64,000 nt of DNA from Metabacillus flavus (GCF_018283675.1 NZ_JAGVRK010000001.1:1488001-1552000), one strand, 5' to 3'; shown: positions 33,795-42,511, counted from the stretch's first letter. Program-made: numbers and translations. Notes: generated from the letters alone by a model not told the origin.

Positions 33795-33824
33795 AACAGA
33801 CCGTTTTATAAACGGTCTGTTTTT
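33795..33824. terminator. Bidirectional terminator after ykuV
   Basis: AACAGACCGTTT and AAACGGTCTGTT form a 12-bp stem with loop TAT(A) and T tracts. The minus-strand membrane gene ends inside the stem. Confidence 0.92.
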
Positions 33825-34399
33825 CTGCTTATAAAGACAGCGAGGAGGGCTCCGGCCAGCGGGAGCAGGCAGTATTTTTCATACCCGGGGGATTCTCTTC
33901 TCATCCACCAATAGGAATAGATATATAGTACAAGGAAATCCGCAGTCATTACACTCACGAGATTGGATTGCATAAAGGCTTTTTGATAAGCAATGGCGCT
34001 GCCTTGAGTGATTCCGAATACAAATAAAAAGAGAGTGATCAAAATGAGAGGAATTATCACCCACTCGCTTGACAGGGCCTGGCCGATTTTTATTGCTGCA
34101 TTCCGCTTCTTTTTTCCATTGCCTTTGAAAAACAAATAGGGCAAAAGGGAAAATGCGCCCAAGATGAATGAGAACAAAGCAAACGGCCATGCAGGTACGG
34201 CTGATTCATCCCGGCGAAGATAGAGGGCTGTCCAAAGGAAAGGAAAGATTCCAAGAAATGAAAAGACCATAGTGATCATTGGATCAGGATCATTAAAATT
34301 TCCCGATAAGAATGCCTGGAGAACGGGATCCTGCTTTCCGCTTTGTCCAGGAGCAAAGAATACCGCATAGGCGATTAACAAGAACCATAGCCATTTCAT
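33806..34399 (-). CDS. Integral membrane protein of unknown function
   Basis: 197 residues from the ATG at 34399, where GGTG is a weak ribosome site; an ATG at 34417 lacks any. Five or six hydrophobic segments are present, with charged loops such as FFKGNGKKKRNAAIKIG between TM3 and TM4. The segment MVFSFLGIFPFLWTALYL and the ending ADFLVLYIYSYWWM might help in a search, but I do not recognise the family. It occupies the position where B. subtilis has rok. Confidence 0.7.
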   Translation of the reverse strand: MKWLWFLLIAYAVFFAPGQSGKQDPVLQAFLSGNFNDPDPMITMVFSFLGIFPFLWTALYLRRDESAVPAWPFALFSFILGAFSLLPYLFFKGNGKKKRNAAIKIGQALSSEWVIIPLILITLFLFVFGITQGSAIAYQKAFMQSNLVSVMTADFLVLYIYSYWWMRRESPGYEKYCLLPLAGALLAVFISRKTDRL

Positions 34400-34439
34400 G
34401 AAAGTTACACCAGCCATTCGAATTTATTTTCAAGTAAGG

Positions 34440-34468
34440 TTGTACTTTTTATTTAAATATAGTATGAT
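34440..34468 (+). promoter_or_regulatory. Promoter of the cold-shock gene
   Basis: TTGTAC (34440-34445), 17 bases, TATGAT (34463-34468) predicts a start near 34475 and a leader of about 150 nt. Confidence 0.65.
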
Positions 34469-34507
34469 GATATATGTAAAGTTAAAGTGTTCCATTTCCT
34501 CTTGAAG

Positions 34508-34576
34508 TTCACATACAATAGGGATGTATCTCACGTGACACTTTAGGGATGCTGCTTATTGTATGTGAATTTTTTA
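34508..34576 (+). promoter_or_regulatory. Long hairpin in the csp leader (terminator-like)
   Basis: TTCACATACAATA (34508-34520) is fully complementary to TATTGTATGTGAA (34557-34569), a 13-bp stem directly followed by TTTTTTA. The 36-base loop contains TCACGTGA and two GGGATG copies. It could terminate transcription early, or refold with temperature. Confidence 0.75.
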
Positions 34577-34626
34577 TTTACACAGGTAAAGGAAATGCGC
34601 ATAAATAAATTTTTGGAGGTACCAAC

Positions 34627-34827
34627 ATGGAAACAGGTACAGTAAAATGGTTTAACTCAGAAAAAGGATTCGGATTCATCCAACTTGAAGATGGAAACGA
34701 TGTATTCGTTCACTTCAGCGCTATTCAAGGTGAAGGTTTCAAAACTCTTGAAGAAGGCCAAAAAGTTGAATTCAACGTTGTTGAAGGCCAACGCGGACCT
34801 CAAGCAGAAAACGTTACTAAACTTTAA
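34627..34827 (+). CDS. Cold shock protein (CspA family)
   Basis: 66 residues, the standard length, with TGGAGGT upstream. The RNA-binding motifs RNP1 KGFGFIQ and RNP2 VFVHFSAI are intact in a single OB fold. Members act as RNA chaperones and bind single-stranded nucleic acid. The closest B. subtilis relatives would be CspB, CspC and CspD; I cannot choose between them. The long structured leader suggests regulation after transcription starts. Confidence 0.95.
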   Translation: METGTVKWFNSEKGFGFIQLEDGNDVFVHFSAIQGEGFKTLEEGQKVEFNVVEGQRGPQAENVTKL

Positions 34828-34846
34828 TTTTCTGACTTAACCGTCT

Positions 34847-34883
34847 AAAGTCTTGATTCATTTTTATGAATCAAGACTTTTTT
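34847..34883 (+). terminator. Terminator of the csp gene
   Basis: AAAGTCTTGATTCA and TGAATCAAGACTTT form a perfect 14-bp stem with loop TTTTTA, followed by T-rich sequence. Confidence 0.95.
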
Positions 34884-34953
34884 ATGTTCTTTTCTGCAAC
34901 TGTCTGGAAAGATCATCAAATTCATGCGATGATTGATTAAATCAGCATTTAAA

Positions 34954-34967
34954 TGATAGCGCTTTAA
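34954..34967 (+). promoter_or_regulatory. CcpA cre site upstream of sucrase gene
   Basis: TGATAGCGCTTTAA matches the cre consensus TGWNANCGNTNWCA except for one base and lies 15 bases before the start codon. CcpA bound here would repress the gene when glucose is present. Confidence 0.65.
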
Positions 34968-34982
34968 TAGGGGGATTTTAAA

Positions 34983-36470
34983 TTGAATCAGGATTACATA
35001 AGGAAGATTCAATCAGCAGATGCAGCGGTTTCTGAAAAAGGAGCAGCGATTAGAGAGAGTTCATATAGACTCGGTTATCATATTAGTGCACCTTCTAATT
35101 GGATCAATGATCCTAACGGATTAATTCAATTTAAGGGAGAATATCATGTGTTTTATCAGCATCATCCGTTTGGAGAGGATTGGGGCCCGATGTATTGGGG
35201 GCATGTAAAAAGCAAGGATCTTGTTCACTGGGAACAGCTTCCGATTGCTCTAGCCCTCTTTGAGGAGTATGACTGTGATGGATGCTTTTCAGGAAGTGCT
35301 GTAGAGGTAGATGGGTTGTTAACTCTAATATACACCGGCAATGTATGGCTGGATGATCAGCAAAAGGAACTGAAGCAGGTTCAGTGTATAGCTAGAAGCG
35401 AAGATGGAATTTCCTTTACTAAGGATACTCAAAATCCTGTTTTGGAATCGGTGCCTGAAGATGGATCAAGTCACTTCAGAGATCCTAAGGTGTGGAAAGA
35501 GGGTTCATTTTGGTATATGGTGCTTGGCACACAAAAAGATGGGTTAGGCAAGGTTGTTCTTTACCGTTCAGAAAAATTGACAGACTGGGAATACTGCGGA
35601 GTCCTGGCTGAAAATAGAAACGAAAACCTGGGGTTTATGTGGGAATGCCCTGACTTATTTGAGCTGGGGGGGAAACATGTTCTTCTCATCTCTCCTGAAG
35701 GAATGGAACAGGAGGGGCCTCTCTATGCCAATTTAAAGCAGACTGGCTATTTTATTGGGGACTTTTCTTATGAAACGCTGAAATTTGACTATGGGCATTT
35801 TGAGGAGCTTGATAAGGGGCATGACTTTTATGCAGCCCAAACGTTTCTGGATGATACCGGAAGGCGCATCCTAATTGCCTGGATGGATATGTGGGAACAG
35901 GAAATGCCATCAAAACAGGATGGATGGGCGGGTGCGTTAACGATCCCCCGGGTTCTTTCGCTAAGTGAAGATAACCGCATGTTCATGAACCCGATTGCGG
36001 AGCTTGAAGCGCTTAGGGCAGAAAAAAGTGTTTCCTTGCAGGAGATTACAGTTGAAGAAGAATTGACGATTGGGTTCGCCGATATGGCTGAAATCATAGT
36101 GGAATTCGCGGTTGAAGATCCGGCGCTCTTGGCATTTGGGTTAAAGCTGAGATGCGGTGCTGAAGAAGAAACGGTGCTTACCATTGACCTGTCTTCTTCT
36201 AAGCTCATTCTGAACAGGGATAACAGCGGGATAGGTCCTGGCGGGGGGATTCGAGAAGCGGATTTGTCGAAAACAGATAGGGTTAAACTGCATATTTTTC
36301 TGGACCGATCATCTGCAGAGATCTTTGCAAATGGGGGAGAAGCGGTTATGACCTCAAGAATTTATCCAAAAAAGAATAGTACCGGTATTAAGCTATTTGC
36401 TTCAGGCGGTAAAGTTTGTGCCCAATCAGTAAATGTGTGGAAGCTTAATGAAGGGTATGTAAAACGATGA
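34983..36470 (+). CDS. Sucrose-6-phosphate hydrolase / GH32 beta-fructofuranosidase
   Basis: 495 residues from a TTG with GGGGG upstream. A five-bladed GH32 beta-propeller holds the nucleophile Asp near residue 43 in WINDPNG, the transition-state Asp in FRDPK and the acid/base Glu near 221 in WECPDLF. A C-terminal beta-sandwich with IFLDRSSAEIFANGG follows. No signal peptide is present, so it acts in the cytoplasm on sucrose-6-phosphate or sucrose. B. subtilis SacA is the comparable enzyme. No PTS permease or sac antiterminator is adjacent, so a distant transporter must supply the substrate. Confidence 0.92.
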   Translation: MNQDYIRKIQSADAAVSEKGAAIRESSYRLGYHISAPSNWINDPNGLIQFKGEYHVFYQHHPFGEDWGPMYWGHVKSKDLVHWEQLPIALALFEEYDCDGCFSGSAVEVDGLLTLIYTGNVWLDDQQKELKQVQCIARSEDGISFTKDTQNPVLESVPEDGSSHFRDPKVWKEGSFWYMVLGTQKDGLGKVVLYRSEKLTDWEYCGVLAENRNENLGFMWECPDLFELGGKHVLLISPEGMEQEGPLYANLKQTGYFIGDFSYETLKFDYGHFEELDKGHDFYAAQTFLDDTGRRILIAWMDMWEQEMPSKQDGWAGALTIPRVLSLSEDNRMFMNPIAELEALRAEKSVSLQEITVEEELTIGFADMAEIIVEFAVEDPALLAFGLKLRCGAEEETVLTIDLSSSKLILNRDNSGIGPGGGIREADLSKTDRVKLHIFLDRSSAEIFANGGEAVMTSRIYPKKNSTGIKLFASGGKVCAQSVNVWKLNEGYVKR

Positions 36471-37006
36471 AAATTGAGCTTATTCCTTATCAGAAAAGCT
36501 GGCAGGGAGAATTTGCTTTTCTGAAAAAACGGCTGGAACACCTGCTGGCTCCGCTTGAACCTGAAATTGAGCATATTGGAAGCACTTCAGTACCAGGATT
36601 ATGTGCAAAACCGATCATTGATATCATGGCTGGTTTAAGGGAAGAGGCTGAATTGGATGATGCAGCCAGGCTGCTGGAAGAGACGGAATTTTTTTACATG
36701 TCTGTATACAATGAGCAAACCCCTTTCCGGCGTTTTTTCATTGGGGCGAAAAATGATGCTGAACCTGGAGAAGTGATTCATAAGAACCGCTCCTGTCATC
36801 TTCACATCGTTCCCGTTAAATCGGACTGGTGGAGGGATCATCTGCTTTTCAAAGATTATTTGAAGAGGAACGATGCTGCAAGAGATACCTATGCAAGGGT
36901 GAAAAAAGAATTGAGCATGCAGGAATGGCCACACGGGAATGACTATGCAAATGCGAAAACAGAAGTGATACGAAATCTATTAATGGAAGCCAAAAAGTCA
37001 CCATGA
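36467..37006 (+). CDS. GrpB family (UPF0157) nucleotidyltransferase-like protein
   Basis: 179 residues. The ATG overlaps the stop codon of the sucrase gene (ATGA), implying translational coupling. The signature IEHIGSTSVPGLCAKPIIDI is diagnostic of the family, and SCHLHIVP and YANAKTEVI follow. The fold is related to nucleotidyltransferases and some relatives are fused to dephospho-CoA kinase, but the role is unknown. Confidence 0.9.
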   Translation: MKIELIPYQKSWQGEFAFLKKRLEHLLAPLEPEIEHIGSTSVPGLCAKPIIDIMAGLREEAELDDAARLLEETEFFYMSVYNEQTPFRRFFIGAKNDAEPGEVIHKNRSCHLHIVPVKSDWWRDHLLFKDYLKRNDAARDTYARVKKELSMQEWPHGNDYANAKTEVIRNLLMEAKKSP

Positions 37007-37099
37007 TTAGGTTATCCAGGGTTTAATGAGCAGCTCAAGATCAGGGACTGTGTGATAAAGACCGCAGCGGAGTGTGATTTACGGCTGAAATAAACCGAA

Positions 37100-37129
37100 A
37101 TGTGCAGTGTAGCGCTGCATGTTTTTTTT
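37100..37129 (+). terminator. Probable terminator after grpB-like gene
   Basis: ATGTGCAG...CTGCAT forms a short GC-containing stem followed by eight T residues. The rest of the gap to 37298 shows nothing I recognise. Confidence 0.65.
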
Positions 37130-37298
37130 GCGGAAATATTGCGGTTTTTAATAATTTATAAGATAGATATCCTGCATCGTAGGTCGCGAATTAAAGAATT
37201 TCATCGAATGAACTGGCTAATTTCACCGTATACCGATATATTATGGTGTACATTGAAGAATATGGCAGTTTGCTTTAAGCATGATCGGGGATGAATCT

Positions 37299-38915
37299 AT
37301 GAATGACTTTAAAAACCTTACATATTATTGCGGGTCCTATAAAAAAACTTTCTATCAGTCACTTTTATATCTTTTTCTTCTTCAAATCCTCGTCGCAGGC
37401 TCAATCGTCATTTTGCAGCGAGCAGCTGATGATCAAATTAATGATCTTGCTTTTTTGTGGACAGCGGGCGCGATGGGGCTTCTAATCCTGGGCTGGCTTT
37501 TCTGGGCTATTTACCGAAAACGGAGCATCCGCTTTGGGTATAAGATGGGTAAAAAGATTGATTCGCTAATGCATAAGAAGCTTACGGAGTCTTCCTTCCA
37601 CTCTTTTGATGAAAAGCGGGTAGTTCAGCTGATGGAGGCTTTCAAACCGGATGTAGACAGAGTCCGTTTATTTTTTTCAAGAGGGGTATATAAACTCATT
37701 CAGTTTCTTCTTCTTGCCATCATTTATCTGCTGGTTATTTTTATGTATTCTCCTCCACTCGTAATCTTTGCAATTATCATTCTCCCGGTATGGGGATTTG
37801 TGATGTATCAGTCGGAGAAGGCATGGATCAATAAACATCATACTGAGTTCGATCCCTTGAAAAGAATGGCGCAGAATGATGAAAATGATCTGGACGCTTT
37901 ATTTTCTCCCTCCAGCCGGTTTAAGTATGCAGGAGTTCTCTGGGCTGGCTTTTTCTTTTTGTGCGGAGCATTCTTTGCTTGGACGGGCAGCTTGGAAATA
38001 GGCGAACTAACAGCTGCCTCTATTCTATGGGGGAGCATTCTGTATTCTTTATCGGATTTTTGCTCAGAGCTTGCTCAAATGCATTTGGCAAAAGAATCCT
38101 CCGGCAGATTGCTTAAGATATTAGAGCCCTCTAAGCAGGCTTCCTCTACAATATCTCCAAGACTGAGAAGAGGATATCTGCAATTTGAAGAGGTGTTTTT
38201 TTCATACGGCAAAAAAAGTCTTTATGCGCTCAATTCGATTTCGTTTACACTGACACCTGGAGTAACCATTGGAGTAATTGGGGAAACAGGGGCGGGAAAA
38301 ACGTCCATAGCCCATTTGATGAGCGGGTTTTACAGTCCTGAAAGAGGGCGAATTAAGTTTGATGGGGAAGAGCTTAATCAAGAGCCTCCTGCTGCGTCCA
38401 TTGCTGCCGTTTTTGAACATTCCTCTTTAACTTCAGAAACTGTAAAAGAAAATATAGCCTTTTCGAAACCGGATGCACCTATGAGTGAGATTATTGACGC
38501 TGCAAAGCTCGCCCAAGCACATGACTTCATTATGGAACTGCCTGAACAGTATAATACGGTTCTTTCAAGAACGGGTTTATCGAAGAGTCAGGTGCAGCGT
38601 CTTGCTATTGCCAGGGCATTATGTGTAAATCCGGGTATCCTTGTATTGGATGATGCTGCAAGTGAAGTGGAATACCAGACGAAGCAAAAGATCCGAAGAG
38701 GAATCAGATCAATGAAGGGGAGCAGAGCGATCATGATTTTGACTCGTTCTGTTGACTCGGTATTCCAGGCAGACGAAATTCTGGTTTTATGTAAAGGTAG
38801 AATTGCTGAAAGGGGAACACATAATGAATTGCTCGAAAAAGATGGAGTATACGCAAGGCTTTTTAAAAAGCAAAAGGAGCAAGAAGGTACCTGGACTGCA
38901 ATAAACAGAAGCTGA
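37299..38915 (+). CDS. ABC exporter-type protein with degenerate ATPase motifs
   Basis: 538 residues from the ATG at 37299, with GGGG 8 bases upstream. The N-terminal membrane domain (1-280) has about five or six segments and is shorter than in typical 580-residue half-exporters. The C-terminal domain has Walker A GETGAGKTS near 328. The signature is LSKSQ instead of LSGGQ near 427. Walker B ends LVLDDA, so the catalytic Glu is Asp, and the switch His is replaced (ILTRSV near 478). A Q-loop is not obvious (AAVFEHSS). It can probably bind ATP but may not hydrolyse it well on its own. Usually such chains pair with a competent partner, but none is next to it. Confidence 0.85.
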   Translation: MNDFKNLTYYCGSYKKTFYQSLLYLFLLQILVAGSIVILQRAADDQINDLAFLWTAGAMGLLILGWLFWAIYRKRSIRFGYKMGKKIDSLMHKKLTESSFHSFDEKRVVQLMEAFKPDVDRVRLFFSRGVYKLIQFLLLAIIYLLVIFMYSPPLVIFAIIILPVWGFVMYQSEKAWINKHHTEFDPLKRMAQNDENDLDALFSPSSRFKYAGVLWAGFFFLCGAFFAWTGSLEIGELTAASILWGSILYSLSDFCSELAQMHLAKESSGRLLKILEPSKQASSTISPRLRRGYLQFEEVFFSYGKKSLYALNSISFTLTPGVTIGVIGETGAGKTSIAHLMSGFYSPERGRIKFDGEELNQEPPAASIAAVFEHSSLTSETVKENIAFSKPDAPMSEIIDAAKLAQAHDFIMELPEQYNTVLSRTGLSKSQVQRLAIARALCVNPGILVLDDAASEVEYQTKQKIRRGIRSMKGSRAIMILTRSVDSVFQADEILVLCKGRIAERGTHNELLEKDGVYARLFKKQKEQEGTWTAINRS

Positions 38916-39055
38916 TTTTTAATCACATAGGCTATTAGCTTATGGAGTACAGGAAATGCAGGGGATTGGTTCTCGCTCTGACTGTTCCCTCTCATTCCGG
39001 CTACAATTATTCTCATATTCCTGGAGGCTCTCCGTATCATTTAAATCACTCAAGT

Positions 39056-39084
39056 AAGGATGGCCTGTGCGGGCCATCCTTTTT
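39056..39084. terminator. Bidirectional terminator
   Basis: AAGGATGGCC and GGCCATCCTT form a 10-bp stem around TGTGCG with T tract; it separates the ABC gene from the convergent HxlR gene. Confidence 0.9.
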
Positions 39085-39454
39085 AATGAATATGAAGTTC
39101 ATCCTGTTCTGTTTCCGTCATAAGCACTTCGCTTTTATCAGGGTAGACACGTTCAATATGCTGTTCTCCCCAAGCACAAAGTGAGTCAAGAATTTCCTTT
39201 AGGGACCAGCCATAGTCAGTGAGGAAATATTCAACCTTTGGAGGAACCTGATTGTAAACCTTTCTTTCTATAGCACCGTCATCTTCCAATTCGCGAAGCT
39301 GCTGGGTCAGCATTTTTTGCGTAATACCGGGCATAAGCCGTTTCAGTTCACCGGTCCTGCGTTTGGCTTTTATAAGATGGCAAAGAATCACAACTTTCCA
39401 TTTTCCGCCGATTACCTCGAGTGCCGCCTCAACAGGAATGTTGTATTTTTTCAT
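39083..39454 (-). CDS. HxlR-family transcriptional regulator
   Basis: 123 residues with GGCGGTG upstream. A winged helix-turn-helix covers about 15-100, with GGKWKVVILCHLIKAKRRTGEL, PGITQKMLTQQLRELEDDG and PPKVEYFLTDYG, typical of HxlR/YodB/YdeP. Members often sense thiol stress or aldehydes; here no conserved N-terminal Cys is present (the only Cys residues are in the wing and C-terminal helix). Such regulators usually sit divergent from the gene they control, but the 155-base upstream region leads to no gene on the plus strand. Confidence 0.9.
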   Translation of the reverse strand: MKKYNIPVEAALEVIGGKWKVVILCHLIKAKRRTGELKRLMPGITQKMLTQQLRELEDDGAIERKVYNQVPPKVEYFLTDYGWSLKEILDSLCAWGEQHIERVYPDKSEVLMTETEQDELHIH

Positions 39455-39560
39455 TCATAACACCGCCTTTTCGTTTTCTCTTATGACTAGTATAGTGCCT
39501 AGTGCAATAAAAGACTATACGTTACTTTTTGGTGCCTATGGATGATTAACTATCGAATAT

Positions 39561-39596
39561 AAACAGCCCCCATTCATTTCTGAACGGGGGCTGTTT
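39561..39596 (-). terminator. Terminator of the SEDS gene
   Basis: AAACAGCCCCC and GGGGGCTGTTT form an 11-bp stem just past the minus-strand stop codon. Confidence 0.88.
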
Positions 39597-39609
39597 ACCT
39601 TCATGAAAT

Positions 39610-40773
39610 TTAATTGTCACCTGAAAACATCGAACGTTTTTGCTGGTAAGATATATTCAGGATTAATCCCAGACCGAACATCGTTGCAAGAACTGAACTT
39701 CCCCCATAGCTTAGCAACGGGAGAGGGATCCCTGTAATAGGAAGAAGCCCAATTACCATGCCGATATTCTGAAACACGTGGAACATAATCAATCCAATCA
39801 TACCCACACAAATATATAATTCGAACATGTTTTTCATTTGGTTAAAACCGATGATGACAATCCGGTAAATAAGAATGAAATATAAACAAACCACAATACA
39901 TGCCCCTACGAATCCGAATTCTTCTCCGATCATGGTAAAGATGAAATCGGAATGCGCTTCAGGGATATAAACCTCTCCACCGCCGATGCCTTTGCCTGAA
40001 ATCATACCGGAACCGATTGCAGTAATGGATTGTTTCAGCTGGTAGCTGATATCCGAACCGTATTTAGCCGGGTCGAGCCATGCATAAATTCGATTCACTT
40101 GATATTGATCCACGAAAAGCAGCAGCCAGTCCATCTTATATAGAAATAAAATGACTAAGGTTGAAACGGCAGTAACAGCGAATCCTACAATGACGCTTAT
40201 GATTTTCCAGCTAATGCCTGAAACGAAAATAACCGTTGCTGTAATAACTAAAATAACAAGTGACGTTCCGAAATCATTTTGCTTCAAAATTAATAGGATA
40301 GGAACGCCTGAGGTTATTCCGACTTTTAGAAGGTACTTTAAATCACTGTAAATATCGCCCATTTCATGAGAATCACTGTGTTTTTTCGTAATATACGAGA
40401 GCATCAGAATGATGAAGATCTTCATATATTCGGAAGGCTGGACGGAACCAACTCCAGGAAATTTAAACCACGCTTTAGCTCCGTTTATCTCGGGAACCAG
40501 ACTGGAAGGAGCAACCAGGATTAATACTAGAAGCAGCAAACCAAAGCCATAGAGAAATGGAGTAAGTCTCTCAATTTGTTCAAAGTCGAATGTTAAAACT
40601 CCTGAAATGATAATAGCACCAATAACAAACCATAGTATTTGTTTGAAAAGAAAATTCTCATCATATTGACCATGACTTTGCGCACTGTAAATGGCGATAC
40701 AGCTTGAACACATAATTAAAATCAATACCATTACTAAATTACTGTCAAAAAAACTTTCCTTAAAACGCTGCAA
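39610..40773 (-). CDS. SEDS family peptidoglycan polymerase (RodA/FtsW-like)
   Basis: 387 residues from a TTG at 40773 with AAAGGTGATAGG upstream; a longer frame to 40818 lacks a site. Ten hydrophobic segments and the family motifs are clear: NGAKAWFKFPGVGSVQPSEYMKI, ILKQNDFGTSLVI, IPEAHSDFIFTMIGEE and ITGIPLPLLSYGGSS. SEDS proteins polymerise glycan strands from lipid II together with a class B PBP. No PBP gene is adjacent. Length and the IPEAHSDFIF motif are compatible with RodA- or FtsW/SpoVE-type paralogues; I cannot decide between them. Confidence 0.9.
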   Translation of the reverse strand: MQRFKESFFDSNLVMVLILIMCSSCIAIYSAQSHGQYDENFLFKQILWFVIGAIIISGVLTFDFEQIERLTPFLYGFGLLLLVLILVAPSSLVPEINGAKAWFKFPGVGSVQPSEYMKIFIILMLSYITKKHSDSHEMGDIYSDLKYLLKVGITSGVPILLILKQNDFGTSLVILVITATVIFVSGISWKIISVIVGFAVTAVSTLVILFLYKMDWLLLFVDQYQVNRIYAWLDPAKYGSDISYQLKQSITAIGSGMISGKGIGGGEVYIPEAHSDFIFTMIGEEFGFVGACIVVCLYFILIYRIVIIGFNQMKNMFELYICVGMIGLIMFHVFQNIGMVIGLLPITGIPLPLLSYGGSSVLATMFGLGLILNISYQQKRSMFSGDN

Positions 40774-41097
40774 TCCTATCACCTTTCTTAATCCTCTGTA
40801 TGGAAATACATTTATCATGTAATCTGCAAGGCGTTCGTTTTAATTGTCTATCATGAATTTTTCCCTAAATCTGCATATACCCCATAGGACAGCCATGCCG
40901 CTAACTTATTGCAGAATAGCAGCTTTAATTAAAGGCTGATTCAGCGCTGATTGACAATAGCTTCCGCTAGAATATTGATTCCAGCCGGTCTAAACACTAA
41001 CTATCATCCTACCACAATCCATTTCATTTTTGTGAGAAAAAAAGCTGTTTGTGAATACATAACCAATTAGTCGTAAAGATTGGGAATTTGGTTTCTC
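40774..41097. other. Intergenic gap, no gene seen
   Basis: 324 bases between the SEDS start and the coat-protein stop hold a leader on the minus strand and AT-rich sequence. I see no ORF, RNA gene or strong repeat. Confidence 0.5.
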
Positions 41098-41511
41098 CTA
41101 AAAAAATGAAATCCCCGCACATAAGGCAGGGATCTTAGTTGGGGAATGAGGAAAATGGTGCTGGCCGTGAAGGCGTCCTTCAGTATTTTTGTTTGGGTTG
41201 GCTACTTGGTACCCCTTTCGGTTCATATAGGTAAACAATTCAGTTGCCATCTCAGCACAGTTTCGTGCACTGTCAAGCAGCGACCGGCGAATCGGTTCGT
41301 TTGTGCATTCAATCACTGTCATACTGCGGAGCTGGGCACTGGATTTATGAATACCAAGAATACAAGCGGACAGCTCTTTGTCACCTGCCTCATCAGCGTT
41401 GAGTGGCTTTAATGGCGTTCCTTTCTGAAGACCGTAAAGAGGCATTCCTTTTTGACATGATTTGTAATGGATTGGCTTTAAATACTGATTTAGCTGTAAG
41501 GCGTGAACCAC
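41098..41511 (-). CDS. CotF-like spore coat protein, start uncertain
   Basis: The readable frame gives up to 137 residues. The segment from about 40 to 105, with KELSACILGIHKSSAQLRSM, RRSLLDSARNCAEMATELF and YMNRKGY, matches the helical Coat_F domain of spore coat proteins. The ending is rich in His and Pro. The GTG at 41511 overlaps AAGGAG and is not a convincing start. An ATG at 41526 with better context lies in another frame, so either the start is internal or a frameshift has damaged the N-terminus. Confidence 0.6.
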   Translation of the reverse strand: MVHALQLNQYLKPIHYKSCQKGMPLYGLQKGTPLKPLNADEAGDKELSACILGIHKSSAQLRSMTVIECTNEPIRRSLLDSARNCAEMATELFTYMNRKGYQVANPNKNTEGRLHGQHHFPHSPTKIPALCAGISFF

Positions 41512-41562
41512 TCCTTGGTTTATCCATAATAGTATGGAACTGATGGAGCAGGCGAATTCCCT

Positions 41563-42207
41563 TTAATTGAACGAATGAAAAAAATCCCAAATAAGCTTGA
41601 AAGAGAACGCAATCAGCATTAGTCCGGCAGCAAAGCTTATTTTTTTAATCATTTTGTTAGAAATAAGGTTTCTTCCAAAATGGACTGTGAATGCCACATT
41701 CAAGTTCCAAAGAAAGATTCCTAAAATAATGAAAAAGCTGTAACCCAATATGTGCGGCCATCCGGCTGCAGGTGAAAATCTGGACAGGGCAGCACCATAA
41801 ATTCCGAACCAAAACAGAAAATTAAAGGGGTTGGCAAAAGCTATCAGGAACCCAGTTAAAAAGCAATGCGGGAGAGAGTGTGGTATTGGCTCGGAAGATT
41901 CGATTAGGGCATCCTTTTTAAAAAAGACCAAAATACTTTTGGCGCCCAGTCTGAACAGAAGTACCGCCCCAGCCGCCATAAGGAAAAAGGATACAGCAGG
42001 ATTTTTGAATAACGGAAGAAAACCGGCAGCGATTGAGGCCATATAAAATAAATCTGCCGTAATTGCTCCGATTCCTGTGAGCCAAGAGGGCCAGAAGCCT
42101 CCTGCCATTCCTTTTTTAATCATTTCAAGCTTAACCGGTCCTAAAGGTGCAGCTAAGCTGATGCCTAAAACGAGCGGTGAGAGTATCAGTGATATTGCAT
42201 CCTCCAT
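41563..42207 (-). CDS. LysE/RhtB family exporter
   Basis: 214 residues from the ATG at 42207, with AAAGGAG 9 bases upstream. Six hydrophobic segments are present, and the first reads LVLGISLAAPLGPVKLEMIKKG, which carries the family GPV motif, followed by FANPFNFLFWFGIYG. LysE-type proteins export amino acids or related compounds. Its neighbours give no clue to the substrate. Confidence 0.88.
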   Translation of the reverse strand: MEDAISLILSPLVLGISLAAPLGPVKLEMIKKGMAGGFWPSWLTGIGAITADLFYMASIAAGFLPLFKNPAVSFFLMAAGAVLLFRLGAKSILVFFKKDALIESSEPIPHSLPHCFLTGFLIAFANPFNFLFWFGIYGAALSRFSPAAGWPHILGYSFFIILGIFLWNLNVAFTVHFGRNLISNKMIKKISFAAGLMLIAFSFKLIWDFFHSFN

Positions 42208-42421
42208 GTCTTTACGCTCCTTTGCGGCCAGTCCTAAAACCAGTCTATTCACATAGGAGGGGGGAGCATTCTATATTTCGCTTTTTGTGCTGTATTAAAG
42301 GAAAAGGCTGATTTGAGCACGCTTGAAATGAAGCGGCAGGCACTAAGCTTCGATTGCTTGCAGAGAGCCCAGTCATCCTGGTTATATATTTAATTGACAG
42401 GGTTATAGCAGACCGATAAAC

Positions 42422-42450
42422 TTGAGTTAATTTGAAGCTTATGTGATAAA
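42422..42450 (+). promoter_or_regulatory. Candidate promoter of signal peptidase gene
   Basis: TTGAGT (42422-42427), 17 bases and GATAAA (42445-42450), with an extended TG element. The rest of the 304-base gap (42208-42511) shows only a short palindrome, AGCATATGCT (42458-42467). Confidence 0.5.
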
Positions 42451-42511
42451 ATAGGGAAGCATATGCTATTTTACAGCAACTTTAGGAGCAGTACATAGAG
42501 GAGGAACACCT

